From the NCBI GenBank assembly GCA_947455025.1, contig CANGLU010000004.1, forward strand, positions 1 to 64,000: a DNA stretch of 64,000 nt, written 5' to 3'. The notes under the pieces were generated by a model that was given only the letters and a program-made list of their open reading frames with translations, was not told the origin of the DNA and searched no databases. Source of the stretch: Hyphomicrobiales bacterium (GTDB lineage: Bacteria; Pseudomonadota; Alphaproteobacteria; Rhizobiales; Beijerinckiaceae). This document shows positions 48,189 to 57,549 of this stretch, piece after piece; within the stretch, counting starts at the first letter, position 1; every line of letters starts with the position of its first letter. A program made the position numbers and the translations under genes.

Positions 48189-48767
48189 ATGCCGAATTCT
48201 GAACGTATTGCCTTATTCATTGATGGCGCAAATCTTTACGCAACGGCAAAATCACTTGGATTTGATATTGATTACAAGCGATTATTGAAAGAATATCAAA
48301 CGCAAGGCTATCTCGTGCGGGCGTTTTACTATACCGCCCTTATTGAAGATCAGGAATATTCTTCAATTCGCCCTCTGATTGATTGGCTTGACTATAACGG
48401 CTACCGGGTCGTCACAAAGCCAACGAAAGAGTTTGTGGATTCAGCCGGGCGGCGCAAAGTTAAAGGAAACATGGATATCGAACTCGCGATCGATGCCCTT
48501 GAGCTTGCGCCTTATATCAATAAGGCCATCATTTTTTCCGGCGATGGCGATTTTCGTTCGCTCGTTGAAGCCCTTCAACGTCGCGGCGTTAAAGTGTCCG
48601 TTGTCTCCACGATTAGCTCGAATCCTCCCATGGTGGCCGATGAGTTGCGCCGTCAGGCGGATGAATTCATTGATATCATACAGCTTTTGCCTCGTATCGG
48701 ACGGGAATCGACCGATCGGCCAGCACGTGCGACAGAACCGCGCGACGATGACGATGACGATCTATAA
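48189..48767 (+). CDS. NYN-domain (LabA/DUF88, PIN-like) protein
   Basis: A 192-residue putative ribonuclease. The NYN core is clear: RIALFIDGANLYATAKSLG at about 6-24 with the first Asp, a middle acidic region GNMDIELAIDALELA, and FSGDGDFRSLVEAL at about 118-131 with the second Asp pair. These carboxylates would hold the metal for RNA cleavage. The C-terminus ends in a run of six aspartates (from about 186). The family is conserved beside rpoZ-rsh in Rhizobiales, but the target RNA is unknown. The leader is unusually AT-rich. It is followed 31 bp later by the uracil-DNA glycosylase gene. Confidence 0.88.
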   Translation: MPNSERIALFIDGANLYATAKSLGFDIDYKRLLKEYQTQGYLVRAFYYTALIEDQEYSSIRPLIDWLDYNGYRVVTKPTKEFVDSAGRRKVKGNMDIELAIDALELAPYINKAIIFSGDGDFRSLVEALQRRGVKVSVVSTISSNPPMVADELRRQADEFIDIIQLLPRIGRESTDRPARATEPRDDDDDDL

Positions 48768-48798
48768 CGCGATCCATCTGTTTTAAGGTGAATGACAC

Positions 48799-49443
48799 GT
48801 GCCAGCCGTCCAAAAAGCGCTGGAACCCAGCCATAATTGTCCAATCTGCCTGCGCTTGGTTGCCTTCCGCGAAACCGCTCGCTCGTCTTGGCCGGAATGG
48901 CACAACGGACCTGTGCCATCCTTCGGCCTTCCAACCGCGAAGCTGTTGATCGTCGGATTGGCGCCTGGATTAAAAGGCGCCAACCGAACAGGCCGCCCCT
49001 TCACCGGCGATTACGCTGGCGATCTCCTATATTCCACCCTGCTTGAATTTGGGTTCGCGACAGGCCAATTTGACGCCCGGCCCGATGATGGTCTTGAGCT
49101 CGTCAATTGCTTGATCACCAATGCTGTGCGCTGTGTACCTCCGGAAAATAAGCCAACGCCCGCCGAAATCGCCGCGTGCCGTCCTTTTCTGATTAATACG
49201 ATGGCGGCCATGCCGGCTCTTCGGGGCATATTGGCGTTAGGCAAAATATCGCATGACAGCGTTTTACGGGCCCTTGGTGTTCCGCTTGCCGCCTATAAAT
49301 TCGCGCATGGCGCTCAACACGCTATCAATGGTCTCGTCGTTTACGACAGCTATCATTGCTCGCGCTACAATACGAATACGGGCGTTTTGACGACCAAGAT
49401 GTTCCACGATGTTTTTGCCGCCATTCGGCGCGCGATCAACTAA
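48799..49443 (+). CDS. uracil-DNA glycosylase, family 5 (UDGb)
   Basis: Excises uracil and related deaminated bases from DNA. 214 residues. Motif 1 GLAPGLKGANRTGRPFTGD (about 53-71) and the C-terminal motif YDSYHCSRYNTNTG are those of UDGb rather than family 4 (which has GEAPG/GRPF); the motif lacks the Asp/Asn catalytic residue of family 1, as is usual for UDGb. CPIC near residues 14-17 may be part of an iron-sulfur cluster. The start is GTG at 48799 with AAGGTG eight bases upstream; an ATG at 48792 is out of frame. The His of the usual SYHPS motif is kept but Pro is replaced by Cys. Confidence 0.88.
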   Translation: MPAVQKALEPSHNCPICLRLVAFRETARSSWPEWHNGPVPSFGLPTAKLLIVGLAPGLKGANRTGRPFTGDYAGDLLYSTLLEFGFATGQFDARPDDGLELVNCLITNAVRCVPPENKPTPAEIAACRPFLINTMAAMPALRGILALGKISHDSVLRALGVPLAAYKFAHGAQHAINGLVVYDSYHCSRYNTNTGVLTTKMFHDVFAAIRRAIN

Positions 49444-49570
49444 GTCTAACCTGCTCCTCTGTGCAATATCGCCATGCCGATCTGGCAAATTGGCAATCAC
49501 GCGACGCCATCAACGCATAGACTTCACCTTTAGGAATGCTTATGTTGGGTCGTTAAGGGGTAATTTCCGC

Positions 49571-50653
49571 ATGAAACAACGCCGTTCACGCCTCATCGAT
49601 GATTTTGACCATTTATCGGTTGAACGCGCGATTGCGGAACTGCGCGCGGGCCGCGCCGTTATCATAACCGACGATGACCGCACCGGACTAATTGCGGGCG
49701 TTGAATCAGTCGGCGGTGACCTGGCCAAAAGCCTCGCTGACCATGCCGACAACAAAGCCCATTTGGTTTTAACCGCGCCTCGTCTTCGTCGGCTTGGCGT
49801 TGAGCGGCAGACGGCAGGCGCAATAGCCCTCCCCCGTCTCGATCAAGAACGCATTGCCACCCTCGCCTTGCGCCTTGATGCCCGCGCCGATGCACCGGTT
49901 GGGGCAACCAGCGTCATTGATCGCGCGGGTCTGGAACTGGCGGCACTGGCGCTTCTCATTCCCGCCATCATTGTCGTACCGCTCACCACGCCGTCGATTG
50001 CAGGGGAAGCGATCCAATCCATCCGCGCCGAGGCGATTGAGCAATATCGGCGCCACGCCGCAACCCACCTTTCCATCGTCTCCCGCGCGCCCGTGCCGCT
50101 TGAAGGGGCATCGTTGACCGAATTCGTCGTGTTTCGCGGCGGCGAGGGACTGCGCGATCAAGTGGCAATTATCGTCGGATCTCCAGATTTAGAAACAGCC
50201 GTGCCAACCCGTCTGCACTCGGCTTGCTTAACGGGCGATCTCTTTGGTTCATTGAAATGCGATTGCGGCGATCAATTGCGCGAAACCGTCAAATGGATGG
50301 GCGAGAATGGCGGCGGCGTCTTGCTGTATCTCGATCAAGAAGGCCGCGGCAACGGCATCGCCAACAAAATCCGCGCTTATGCTTTCCAAGCCAAAGGTCT
50401 TGATACCTATGAGGCCGACGAAGTTTTGGGCTTCGATATGGACCAGCGCGGCTTCGACTTCGCCGCCGAGATGCTGCGCCAATTGGGCGTTAATCGCGTA
50501 ACGCTCTTGACCAATAATCCCGAAAAAATCGCAAGCCTGCGCCGCTCTGGCATTGAGGTGGCTGCCCACAAACGCATCTTCGGCCGCGAAACCAGTGCGA
50601 ACGTGCATTACATGGCTACCAAGCGCGACAAAGCCGGGCATCTAGGCGAATAG
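49571..50653 (+). CDS. ribA: GTP cyclohydrolase II with degenerate N-terminal DHBP-synthase-like domain
   Basis: First step of riboflavin synthesis from GTP. 360 residues. The C-terminal half (about 165-360) is the GCH II enzyme: zinc cysteines in HSACLTGDLFGSLKCDCGDQL, then YLDQEGRGNGIANKIRAYAFQ and LLTNNPEKI. The N-terminal half resembles the RibB fold (VERAIAELRAGRAVIITDD) but lacks the acidic DDENREDEGD motif, reading TDDDRTGLIAG instead, so DHBP synthase activity is not expected. Such a pseudo-domain is known in alphaproteobacterial RibA. ATG 49571 is chosen; the longer frame runs into the glycosylase gene. Confidence 0.93.
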   Translation: MKQRRSRLIDDFDHLSVERAIAELRAGRAVIITDDDRTGLIAGVESVGGDLAKSLADHADNKAHLVLTAPRLRRLGVERQTAGAIALPRLDQERIATLALRLDARADAPVGATSVIDRAGLELAALALLIPAIIVVPLTTPSIAGEAIQSIRAEAIEQYRRHAATHLSIVSRAPVPLEGASLTEFVVFRGGEGLRDQVAIIVGSPDLETAVPTRLHSACLTGDLFGSLKCDCGDQLRETVKWMGENGGGVLLYLDQEGRGNGIANKIRAYAFQAKGLDTYEADEVLGFDMDQRGFDFAAEMLRQLGVNRVTLLTNNPEKIASLRRSGIEVAAHKRIFGRETSANVHYMATKRDKAGHLGE

Positions 50654-50707
50654 AGATAATATCTCGTTAGTTGTCGAAGGCCTGACATCTCAATGATACG
50701 ATAACTA

Positions 50708-51583
50708 TTATCCAACCCTCTCTACAAAATCCTCTATCGCTCTCGCCGTGTGCTCTCGTCCCACAAAAGGTGCGTGTCCCTCACGAGGCACAACTAACAT
50801 CTCCATAGTCCTGTGCCGCTGTTTCATTTCAGCCAAAGTCGCGTCCGACAACAGATCAGAATTTTCACCCCGCAGCGTTAGAACGGGATATATTTTCAGC
50901 AATTCAAACAACGGCCAAGCGCTCGGAAAAGGCTTTGTAAAATCAATCGCAGCGAGAGAGTTTCCAATCGCTGGATCATAAGAAAGCACTAGTCGTCCGT
51001 CGTCCTGCTCGGCAAATACCGAGCGTGCAAAAGCTTGCCATTCCTCGTCGCTTAAATCCGTAAACTCGGTATTGGATCCTTTCAACCGATTGACGGCCTC
51101 ATCCCAATCCTTCGGCATGGTACCCTTGCCAACATAGGACGCGATGCGCTGCAAACCACCTGTCTCAATCACGGGTCCGATATCGTTTAAGACACAGGCT
51201 TTGATCAGCTGCGGTGCGGTCGCAGCCAGTGCCATCGTAATCAATCCGCCACGCGATGTACCCACAAAAATGGCCCGGGTTATGCGCAGTGCTTTAAGCA
51301 TTTGTCGAATATCGGTCGCCTCTACGGCGACCGTATAATGGCGCCAATCCGGATCGCGCTCGGATTGCCCGCGGCCACGATACTCGATCACAATTATGCG
51401 TCGCCTTAATTCATTAGCGGAAACACGCATAGCCAAATCATGAAAATCATGGGCGTTCCGCGTAAGTCCCGGCAAACAGACAACAGGAACAGCGTTGCCA
51501 TTATCCGAGCCATAGATCCGCGCATGAAGCCGAATTCCATCGCTCGATGGCATAAAAAGGTCGAGAAATTCCGCGTCAGACAT
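50708..51583 (-). CDS. alpha/beta hydrolase
   Basis: A 291-residue esterase/lipase-like hydrolase of unknown substrate. The nucleophile elbow is GTSRGG at about 115-120 in IFVGTSRGGLITMAL, so Ser replaces the commoner GxSxG with an internal Arg. HG-type early motif VVCLPGLTRNAHDF, and the histidine lies in PREGHAPFV near the C-terminus; an Asp-bearing strand GENSDLL precedes it. The ATG at 51583 has AAGGGAG just upstream; a longer frame is unnecessary. It lies 19 bp after the lytic transglycosylase gene and is probably transcribed with it. Confidence 0.85.
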   Translation of the reverse strand: MSDAEFLDLFMPSSDGIRLHARIYGSDNGNAVPVVCLPGLTRNAHDFHDLAMRVSANELRRRIIVIEYRGRGQSERDPDWRHYTVAVEATDIRQMLKALRITRAIFVGTSRGGLITMALAATAPQLIKACVLNDIGPVIETGGLQRIASYVGKGTMPKDWDEAVNRLKGSNTEFTDLSDEEWQAFARSVFAEQDDGRLVLSYDPAIGNSLAAIDFTKPFPSAWPLFELLKIYPVLTLRGENSDLLSDATLAEMKQRHRTMEMLVVPREGHAPFVGREHTARAIEDFVERVG

Positions 51584-51602
51584 GCAAGCTCCCTTCAAGC
51601 GT

Positions 51603-53621
51603 CTATTGAATGCTGCCACGCTTCAGATCATCAAGCAGTGTGCTTGTGAATTCACCGTTTATCCGGGCGCGATAAATCTCCAAATTCTCCATCACACGCT
51701 GAACATAAAACCGCGTTTCGGAAACAGGAATTCGCTCGATCCAACGTACCGGATCGACGCCAACATCCCGAGGGTCACCATTGGCCGCGATCCATTTTTT
51801 CACATTGCCCGCACCCGCATTATAAGAGGCAATAGCAAGAATATAAGAGCCGTTCCAATACTCGACCAACTCACCCAAATGCGCCGTTCCGATTGCAACA
51901 TTATAGGCCGCATCAGCAGTCAAACGCTCCGGTGCAAAAGCAATCTTATTCTTGCGCGCCGTCTCTTGCGCCGTAGGGAGCATTAATTGCATCAAGCCGC
52001 GCGCACCAACAGGCGAGAGCGCCATCGGATCGAAAGAACTTTCTTGTCGTGCAATAGCGTAGGCAAGAGAAGGCTCTGCCGCGGGCTCGGAAGGCATTGG
52101 AAAACCGTCGACAGGCCAAGCATCAAGATCAAACGCGAACCCACGTTGTAAAGCAGCCTTACCCGCAATGGTTACAAGCCTAATATCACCATAATCGCGA
52201 CCCATTGCAGCAAGCGCCGAAAGCGCAGGTGCATCGGGTAATTTCATGGCAACATCGGACGCAAGCGTTGCCGCAAACTCATTGCCACCTGCTTCCATTA
52301 AATAAACAATCGCCTTAAATCCAAGCACCGAAGCCGCGTGCGTCAGATCAGGCTCGGGCGTTGCGCGAAAAACAAGTTCAGCACCCCCCATCTTCATCCG
52401 CGCCAATTGCCCGTAGTAAAGCAATGGCGATTTGGAAGCGCGTTGAAAAGCTTCTTTGCCCGACTTCCCCTGCGCTTCTAAGGCAAGCCCCTGCCAATAG
52501 GCCGCTCGCGATTTAAGCGTATCACTTGCCGCTCTTTGTTCAGCCTCAGCAAAATAAGCTTCTGCCTTTGCGCCATCTTTTAAAAAATCCAGCGCAAGCC
52601 AACCTTGTGTAAAAGCGGCATCATAAAGATTGCTGGAAGATATACCGAGATGTTGTTTTGCAACATCCAGCGCCAAATCGGCGCGTCCGATTTCCGCCAA
52701 GCGGCGGATCAATACCCGGCGCTCAACCCACCAATCATCCGGCCGGAACGGTGTTACTGTCGTGGGTAATTTAGCCAAAGCCGCCGCGGCTTCCGGCAAC
52801 CGATCATTTCGGCGCAAAAATTGTGCTTCCGATAATATATAGCCCTGTTCTTTTTTGATAGAAGGCGATGCGGCCTGCAAAAGTTTTTCAGCATCAGGTG
52901 CGCGCTTGCCGACGGCGATCCTGATTTTAGCAAGCGTCAAAGAATCCCCGCCCGCCCATTCCGCCGCACGTTGGGCTGCCGCCCAATTCTCGGCAAACAA
53001 GAGATTATCCATCCGCTCGCGATGATCGGCCTCGGTCAAATCGTCCTTAAAACGATCCATGATTTCGGCTTCGACATCGCTCGGATAATTATCTTCACGC
53101 CATGACTTGCGGATCGTGTCCGAGGCTTCCTTGACGCGCCCAGCTGCTTTTAAACTTGCGGCCAACAAATACCGTCCCGTAGGCGTTAAAGGCGCGCGTG
53201 CTTTAAAATAGGCCAACACCGCCGCGTCGTCGCGTGGTTCGTTATAAAGCGCCTCCTCACCCTTTTTGCGAATAAGCTGAAGCGTCGGCCAATCCGGATT
53301 ATTGGAAAGAAATTCATTGATCCGGTTAAATCCGGCTTTTTCCTGCGCCGTGCGCAGCGCAACCCATTCCAAACTGATCTTGGCCAGTGGGTCATTGATG
53401 GTCCCAGCCAATTGATCGCCCGCAGCCAAATCGCCCGCACGGTAGGAAACAATCGCATTCTTCATCAGCGAAAGGGTTGAAGAATCTGGCTTTAACCCAT
53501 CCAACCCCGCCAATTGAGCCCAGCACGGATAGATCAGCGCCAGTTCAAGCACGAGCAGCGCTAAAATACTTCTTAAGCCGTTTATCAATCGATCTGCCAC
53601 AAGCCCACCCTGCTTCTCCAT
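51603..53621 (-). CDS. soluble lytic murein transglycosylase (Slt70-like)
   Basis: Cuts glycan strands of peptidoglycan, leaving 1,6-anhydro ends. 672 residues. A signal peptide at about 11-37 (LRSILALLVLELALIYPCWA) directs export; the Cys near its end could be a lipobox but the context is weak. A long TPR-like superhelix (about 60-480) precedes the SLT domain: RQESSFDPMALSPVGARGLMQLMLPTA with the catalytic Glu, then NVAIGTAHLGEL and SYNAGAGNVKKW. ATG 53621 is preferred over TTG 53696. It is divergent from dapA. Confidence 0.92.
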   Translation of the reverse strand: MEKQGGLVADRLINGLRSILALLVLELALIYPCWAQLAGLDGLKPDSSTLSLMKNAIVSYRAGDLAAGDQLAGTINDPLAKISLEWVALRTAQEKAGFNRINEFLSNNPDWPTLQLIRKKGEEALYNEPRDDAAVLAYFKARAPLTPTGRYLLAASLKAAGRVKEASDTIRKSWREDNYPSDVEAEIMDRFKDDLTEADHRERMDNLLFAENWAAAQRAAEWAGGDSLTLAKIRIAVGKRAPDAEKLLQAASPSIKKEQGYILSEAQFLRRNDRLPEAAAALAKLPTTVTPFRPDDWWVERRVLIRRLAEIGRADLALDVAKQHLGISSSNLYDAAFTQGWLALDFLKDGAKAEAYFAEAEQRAASDTLKSRAAYWQGLALEAQGKSGKEAFQRASKSPLLYYGQLARMKMGGAELVFRATPEPDLTHAASVLGFKAIVYLMEAGGNEFAATLASDVAMKLPDAPALSALAAMGRDYGDIRLVTIAGKAALQRGFAFDLDAWPVDGFPMPSEPAAEPSLAYAIARQESSFDPMALSPVGARGLMQLMLPTAQETARKNKIAFAPERLTADAAYNVAIGTAHLGELVEYWNGSYILAIASYNAGAGNVKKWIAANGDPRDVGVDPVRWIERIPVSETRFYVQRVMENLEIYRARINGEFTSTLLDDLKRGSIQ

Positions 53622-53759
53622 CGGCTTTAACCGATTCGCGCTATGGCAAACGATAGCGATAAATAAGGCAAGGCCATGGCCACGCCTCTTCCCCAACGGC
53701 CAGGAAGCCGTTATGTGTCTTGGCCATCGGATAAATAAAACGTTTCGGGAGCCGCTCGC

Positions 53760-54653
53760 ATGTCCAAGGGTCCAGTCTTCAGAGGTTCAATTCCTGCTCT
53801 GATCACGCCGTTTAAGAATGGCGCATTTGATGAGGCCGCTTTTCGGGCCCATGTGGATTGGCAGATTGAACAAGGCTCAACAGGGCTTGTTCCGGTCGGC
53901 ACCACGGGTGAAAGCCCTACCCTTTCCCATATCGAGCACAAACAGGTCGTCGAAGCCTGTATCGCAGCCGCCAATGGCCGCGTGCCGGTCATGGCCGGCG
54001 CCGGTTCCAACAATACCGCCGAGGCTATTGACCTTGCCCGTCATGCTGAGAAGGCAGGCGCTGCAGCCGTCCTCGTGGTCACGCCCTATTACAACAAGCC
54101 GAACCAAGAAGGCCTTTATCAGCACTTCAAGGCGGTAAACGATGCCATCGGTATACCGATTTACATTTATAACATTCCGCCCCGCTCCGTGGTTGATATG
54201 TCCATCGACACGATGAAGCGCCTCTATGAGCTTAAAAACATCGCAGGTGTGAAGGATGCGACAGGAAGCGTCGCGCGTATTTCGCAGCAGCGCCAGGCCT
54301 TGGGGCCGGATTTTGTCCAGCTTTCAGGAGACGATATCATCGCCTTGCCATCGGTTGCCTGTGGTGCCCATGGAACCATCTCGGTCATCGCCAATGTCGC
54401 TCCAAAACTATCGTCCGAGCGCATGGCAGCAGCCCTTGCGGGCGAAACGGCAAAAGCCTTGGCCCTGCAAGATAAGCTCGTGCCCCTCGATCAAGCTATT
54501 TTTGTTGAACCAGGCCTAGCGGGTGCCAAAGCGGGTCTCGCCCTCTTGGGACGCGGCAATGAAGAAGTACGCTTGCCGCTTGTACCCGTAACAGCGGCAA
54601 CAAAGGCGATTATCAAGTCGGCTATGCTGCATGCTGGCTTGATCAACGGCTAA
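53760..54653 (+). CDS. dapA: 4-hydroxy-tetrahydrodipicolinate synthase
   Basis: Condenses pyruvate with aspartate semialdehyde, the entry to lysine and meso-diaminopimelate for the cell wall. 297 residues, TIM barrel. [14 protein letters not shown] carries the Thr pair, [13 protein letters not shown] the catalytic Tyr and the carboxylate-binding Arg, and GVKDATGS the Schiff-base Lys at about residue 165. The start has GGGAG 10 bases upstream. smpB begins 19 bp after its stop, a pairing conserved in Rhizobiales. Confidence 0.97.
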   Translation: MSKGPVFRGSIPALITPFKNGAFDEAAFRAHVDWQIEQGSTGLVPVGTTGESPTLSHIEHKQVVEACIAAANGRVPVMAGAGSNNTAEAIDLARHAEKAGAAAVLVVTPYYNKPNQEGLYQHFKAVNDAIGIPIYIYNIPPRSVVDMSIDTMKRLYELKNIAGVKDATGSVARISQQRQALGPDFVQLSGDDIIALPSVACGAHGTISVIANVAPKLSSERMAAALAGETAKALALQDKLVPLDQAIFVEPGLAGAKAGLALLGRGNEEVRLPLVPVTAATKAIIKSAMLHAGLING

Positions 54654-54672
54654 AAGGACCCATATTCCGGTC

Positions 54673-55146
54673 ATGGTTGAAAAAGTGAATCTAAACCGGA
54701 AGATCGCGGCCGAAAATCGCAAAGCGCGGTTCGAATATGCCGTTTCCGATGTCTATGAGGCGGGCATCGCTTTAGCGGGAACCGAAATCAAATCGCTGCG
54801 AGCCGGCAAAGCAACGATTGGCGACAGCTATGCCGCTGAGCGAAATGGCGAGCTTTTTCTGGTCAATGCCTATATTCCAGAATATTTGCAGGCCAATCAA
54901 TTCAATCACGAGACGAAACGCCCGCGGAAACTGCTTTTGCATAAACGGCAGGTCAATAAATTGATTGGCGCGGTACAAAGGGAGGGAATGACCATCGTTC
55001 CCCTCAAAATCTATTTCAATGATCAAGGCCGCGCCAAAGTAGAAATCGCGTTGGCCAAGGGCAAAAACGCGGCTGATAAGCGCGAAACATCCAAAAAACG
55101 CGATTGGGATCGCGAAAAATCCCGCATTATGCGGGACAAGGGATAA
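54673..55146 (+). CDS. smpB: SsrA-binding protein SmpB
   Basis: Brings tmRNA to stalled ribosomes in trans-translation. 157 residues. It has [56 protein letters not shown] and a basic tail with [16 protein letters not shown], all standard. The ssrA gene itself is not in the window. It is co-directional with dapA. Confidence 0.98.
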   Translation: MVEKVNLNRKIAAENRKARFEYAVSDVYEAGIALAGTEIKSLRAGKATIGDSYAAERNGELFLVNAYIPEYLQANQFNHETKRPRKLLLHKRQVNKLIGAVQREGMTIVPLKIYFNDQGRAKVEIALAKGKNAADKRETSKKRDWDREKSRIMRDKG

Positions 55147-55284
55147 CGTTTGAATCTCTTGCGGTCTGAATAAGTTGACTTTGGGGCTTATGGACCTATG
55201 ATCCGGCACGAAATTGGATCGATTTGACCCTGAAAGCCCGCCACGTCTGGCCGGTCGCCGCGACTGAGAGGCGGCAATAGCACA

Positions 55285-56736
55285 ATGAATTTTAGCGAAC
55301 TTGGCCTTAGCCCCAAAGTACTCGAAGCTGTAACCGCATCCGGCTACACCCAACCTACCCCCATTCAAGAAATGGCCATTCCCCGTGTGCTAGAGCGCAA
55401 GGATGTGCTTGGCATCGCCCAAACAGGAACGGGGAAAACAGCAGCCTTCACGCTTCCGATGATCACGCTTTTGGAGCAAGGGCGCGCCCGGGCGCGCATG
55501 CCGCGAACGCTGATCTTGGAGCCGACACGGGAATTGGCGGCGCAAGTTGAAGAAAGCTTCACCAAATATGGCTCAGGCCAAAAGCTGAATGTCGCTCTGC
55601 TTATTGGTGGCGTGTCGTTTGGCGATCAGGACATCAAGATCGCCCGTGGCGTTGACGTCCTCATTGCGACACCTGGCCGGCTGCTCGACCATTTTGAGCG
55701 CGGCAAACTTCTGCTCACCGGCATCGAAATCCTTGTAATCGACGAGGCCGACCGGATGCTTGATATGGGCTTCATCCCCGATATTGAGCGCATCTGCAAA
55801 ATGGTGCCCTTTACACGGCAAACACTGTTTTTCTCCGCAACGATGCCGCCTGAAATTCAGCGTATTACGGAAGCCTTCCTGCATAATCCTGAACGGATCG
55901 AGATTGCGCGTCAGTCCACGACGGCCGACACCATTACCCAGCTGCTCGTCGCTGCACCCCATCACGCGGCCGAAAAGCGCGAAACGCTTCGCCGTTTAAT
56001 GCGCGAAGCCGTCGATGTAAAAAACGGCATTATTTTCTGCAATCGCAAATCCGACGTGCAGATCGTTTGGAAATCCCTCGAAAAGCATGGGTTTAGCGTC
56101 GCGGCCCTCCATGGCGATATGGATCAGCGGGCACGGACCGTAGCTCTTGATGGCTTCAGGGCCGGAACAACGCAGTATCTTGTAGCCTCCGATGTTGCCG
56201 CCCGCGGGCTCGATATTCCGGATGTCAGCCACGTCTTCAATTTTGATGCCCCCCATCACGCCGAAGACTACGTCCACCGGATCGGTCGAACAGGCCGTGC
56301 CGGACGGCTTGGAACGGCTTACACGATCATTACGTCTGCGGACGACAAAAGCCTCGCCGCCATCGAGGCAATGATTAAGCGTTCGATCCCTTGGCTTGGA
56401 CCAAGCTTAGCGGATGCCAAATTTGAAGAAGCCCCTCGTCCGGAGCGTGGACGCAGCGGCGGGCGTGAAAAGCCAACGGGCGGACATTCGCGTCGTGCTA
56501 GCAAGCCTGAACGTCCAACGCATTCGGACCACACGGAAGAAAATACTGCACCTTCCGTGCAAGAAGCTCGTCCACCCCGCGAGCCCCGTCCCGCTCGCGA
56601 AGACCGCCCGGTTCGGCAAGATCGCCCAGCTCACCCGCCGCGTCGCCACCATCAAGAAGATGACGGCCCAACGCCGAAAGGTCTTGGCGATCATATGCCG
56701 GGCTTTATGATGCGCTCGACGAAGCTTAAAGGATAA
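55285..56736 (+). CDS. rhlE: DEAD-box ATP-dependent RNA helicase (RhlE-like)
   Basis: Unwinds RNA in ribosome assembly or decay. 483 residues. Q motif and the conserved opening FSELGLSPKVLEAV, motif I AQTGTGKT, motif II DEAD in VIDEADRMLDMGF, motif III SAT, motif VI HRIGRTGRAG. The core ends near residue 375; a disordered basic tail of about 105 residues follows, rich in Arg, Pro and Asp (PREPRPAREDRPVRQDRPA), typical of RhlE-type helicases. The 138-bp gap after smpB suggests a separate promoter. It converges on the Fe-S carrier gene with 8 bp between stops. Confidence 0.92.
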   Translation: MNFSELGLSPKVLEAVTASGYTQPTPIQEMAIPRVLERKDVLGIAQTGTGKTAAFTLPMITLLEQGRARARMPRTLILEPTRELAAQVEESFTKYGSGQKLNVALLIGGVSFGDQDIKIARGVDVLIATPGRLLDHFERGKLLLTGIEILVIDEADRMLDMGFIPDIERICKMVPFTRQTLFFSATMPPEIQRITEAFLHNPERIEIARQSTTADTITQLLVAAPHHAAEKRETLRRLMREAVDVKNGIIFCNRKSDVQIVWKSLEKHGFSVAALHGDMDQRARTVALDGFRAGTTQYLVASDVAARGLDIPDVSHVFNFDAPHHAEDYVHRIGRTGRAGRLGTAYTIITSADDKSLAAIEAMIKRSIPWLGPSLADAKFEEAPRPERGRSGGREKPTGGHSRRASKPERPTHSDHTEENTAPSVQEARPPREPRPAREDRPVRQDRPAHPPRRHHQEDDGPTPKGLGDHMPGFMMRSTKLKG

Positions 56737-56744
56737 AGGACGGC

Positions 56745-57125
56745 TCACGCCGAAGCGTGGGCAGCTTCTAAATCAACGGGCGTAATCGCAACGCTCTCGC
56801 CGCAACCGCAGGCTGAGGTTTCATTCGGGTTATTGAACACGAATTGGCTCGCAAAGCGGTCGGTTTTAAAATCCATCTCGGTGCCGATCAGAAACATCAG
56901 CGCTTTCGGGTCGATAACGACCTTAACACCCTTTTCCTCGACGACGTCCTCGCCGGGCGTAATACTCTCGGCATAATCAATGGTGTAGGCCATACCCGCA
57001 CAGCCGCCATTTTTCACGCCGACCTTTATGGCAGCGATGGGCTTTTCGGCATTGGTCATAATTTCACGGATCCGATCCGCGGCCGCATCGGTCAGCGACA
57101 TAATTTTGAATTTTGGCAGTGCCAT
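56745..57125 (-). CDS. sufA: A-type Fe-S cluster carrier (SufA/IscA/HesB family)
   Basis: Receives Fe-S clusters from the SufBCD scaffold and delivers them to target proteins. 126 residues. The three cysteines of the family are present: one in NGGCAGMAY and two in the C-terminal ACGCGES motif. It is the last gene of the suf cluster, after the TfoX-like gene, and SufA is the natural name by context; ErpA or IscA roles cannot be excluded. Confidence 0.93.
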   Translation of the reverse strand: MALPKFKIMSLTDAAADRIREIMTNAEKPIAAIKVGVKNGGCAGMAYTIDYAESITPGEDVVEEKGVKVVIDPKALMFLIGTEMDFKTDRFASQFVFNNPNETSACGCGESVAITPVDLEAAHASA

Positions 57126-57208
57126 TGTCCTACTCCCCTACCGGGTTCAAGGCCCGGAAGATGATTGCAATCCTAATGTAACACTGTTCGCGCCAATTGT
57201 AAGGGGCG

Positions 57209-57547
57209 TCAGTGTGAGGCCTTCTTTTTTACCAAGGGCGCGCGGTCAGCCGCTTCTTTGGCCAAGCGAAACCATGGCCGAAAGGCATCGGGGTCCTCAT
57301 AGGCCTCATCCGGCATTTGATAATAGCGCATCGTCATGGTTTTGCCTTTGGCCTGATAGGTAAAGGGCTTTAATCCCTCCTCCTCAAAACGCCGCTCGGT
57401 CACCGCGTCGGCCTTCAAATACAAAACCCCGTCAACCTCAATGGCAACAATACGTCCATCGACATAAACGCTCGTCCCGCCAAACATACGCTTCAGCGCG
57501 ACAGGCGCAAAGGGACGAAAAAGCTCGTAGAGATCGTCATGCGTCAT
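57209..57547 (-). CDS. TfoX/Sxy N-terminal-domain protein
   Basis: A small TfoX-N domain protein, 112 residues, covering almost only that domain: LYELFRPFAPVALKRMFGGTSVYVDGRIVAIEVDGVLYLKAD and YYQMPDEAYED. TfoX/Sxy is a competence regulator in gamma-proteobacteria, but stand-alone TfoX-N proteins in alphaproteobacteria have no established role. The ATG at 57547 lies 2 bp after the sufT stop and is preferred over a GTG at 57556 that would overlap it. The gene is inside the suf operon, between sufT and the A-type carrier; whether it acts in Fe-S assembly is unknown. Confidence 0.82.
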   Translation of the reverse strand: MTHDDLYELFRPFAPVALKRMFGGTSVYVDGRIVAIEVDGVLYLKADAVTERRFEEEGLKPFTYQAKGKTMTMRYYQMPDEAYEDPDAFRPWFRLAKEAADRAPLVKKKASH

Positions 57548-57549
57548 CG

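Noticed and set aside
48035-48220. 61-residue minus-strand frame in the AT-rich rpoZ-NYN gap
   Set aside because: Low-complexity Lys/Ile/Phe content typical of AT-rich non-coding DNA, no ribosome binding site, and it overlaps the NYN start.
56743-56762. Hairpin GCTCACGC/GCGTGGGC with a CGAA loop between rhlE and sufA, considered as a terminator
   Set aside because: It lies inside the last codons and stop of sufA and no T run follows on either strand, so it may be only coding sequence.
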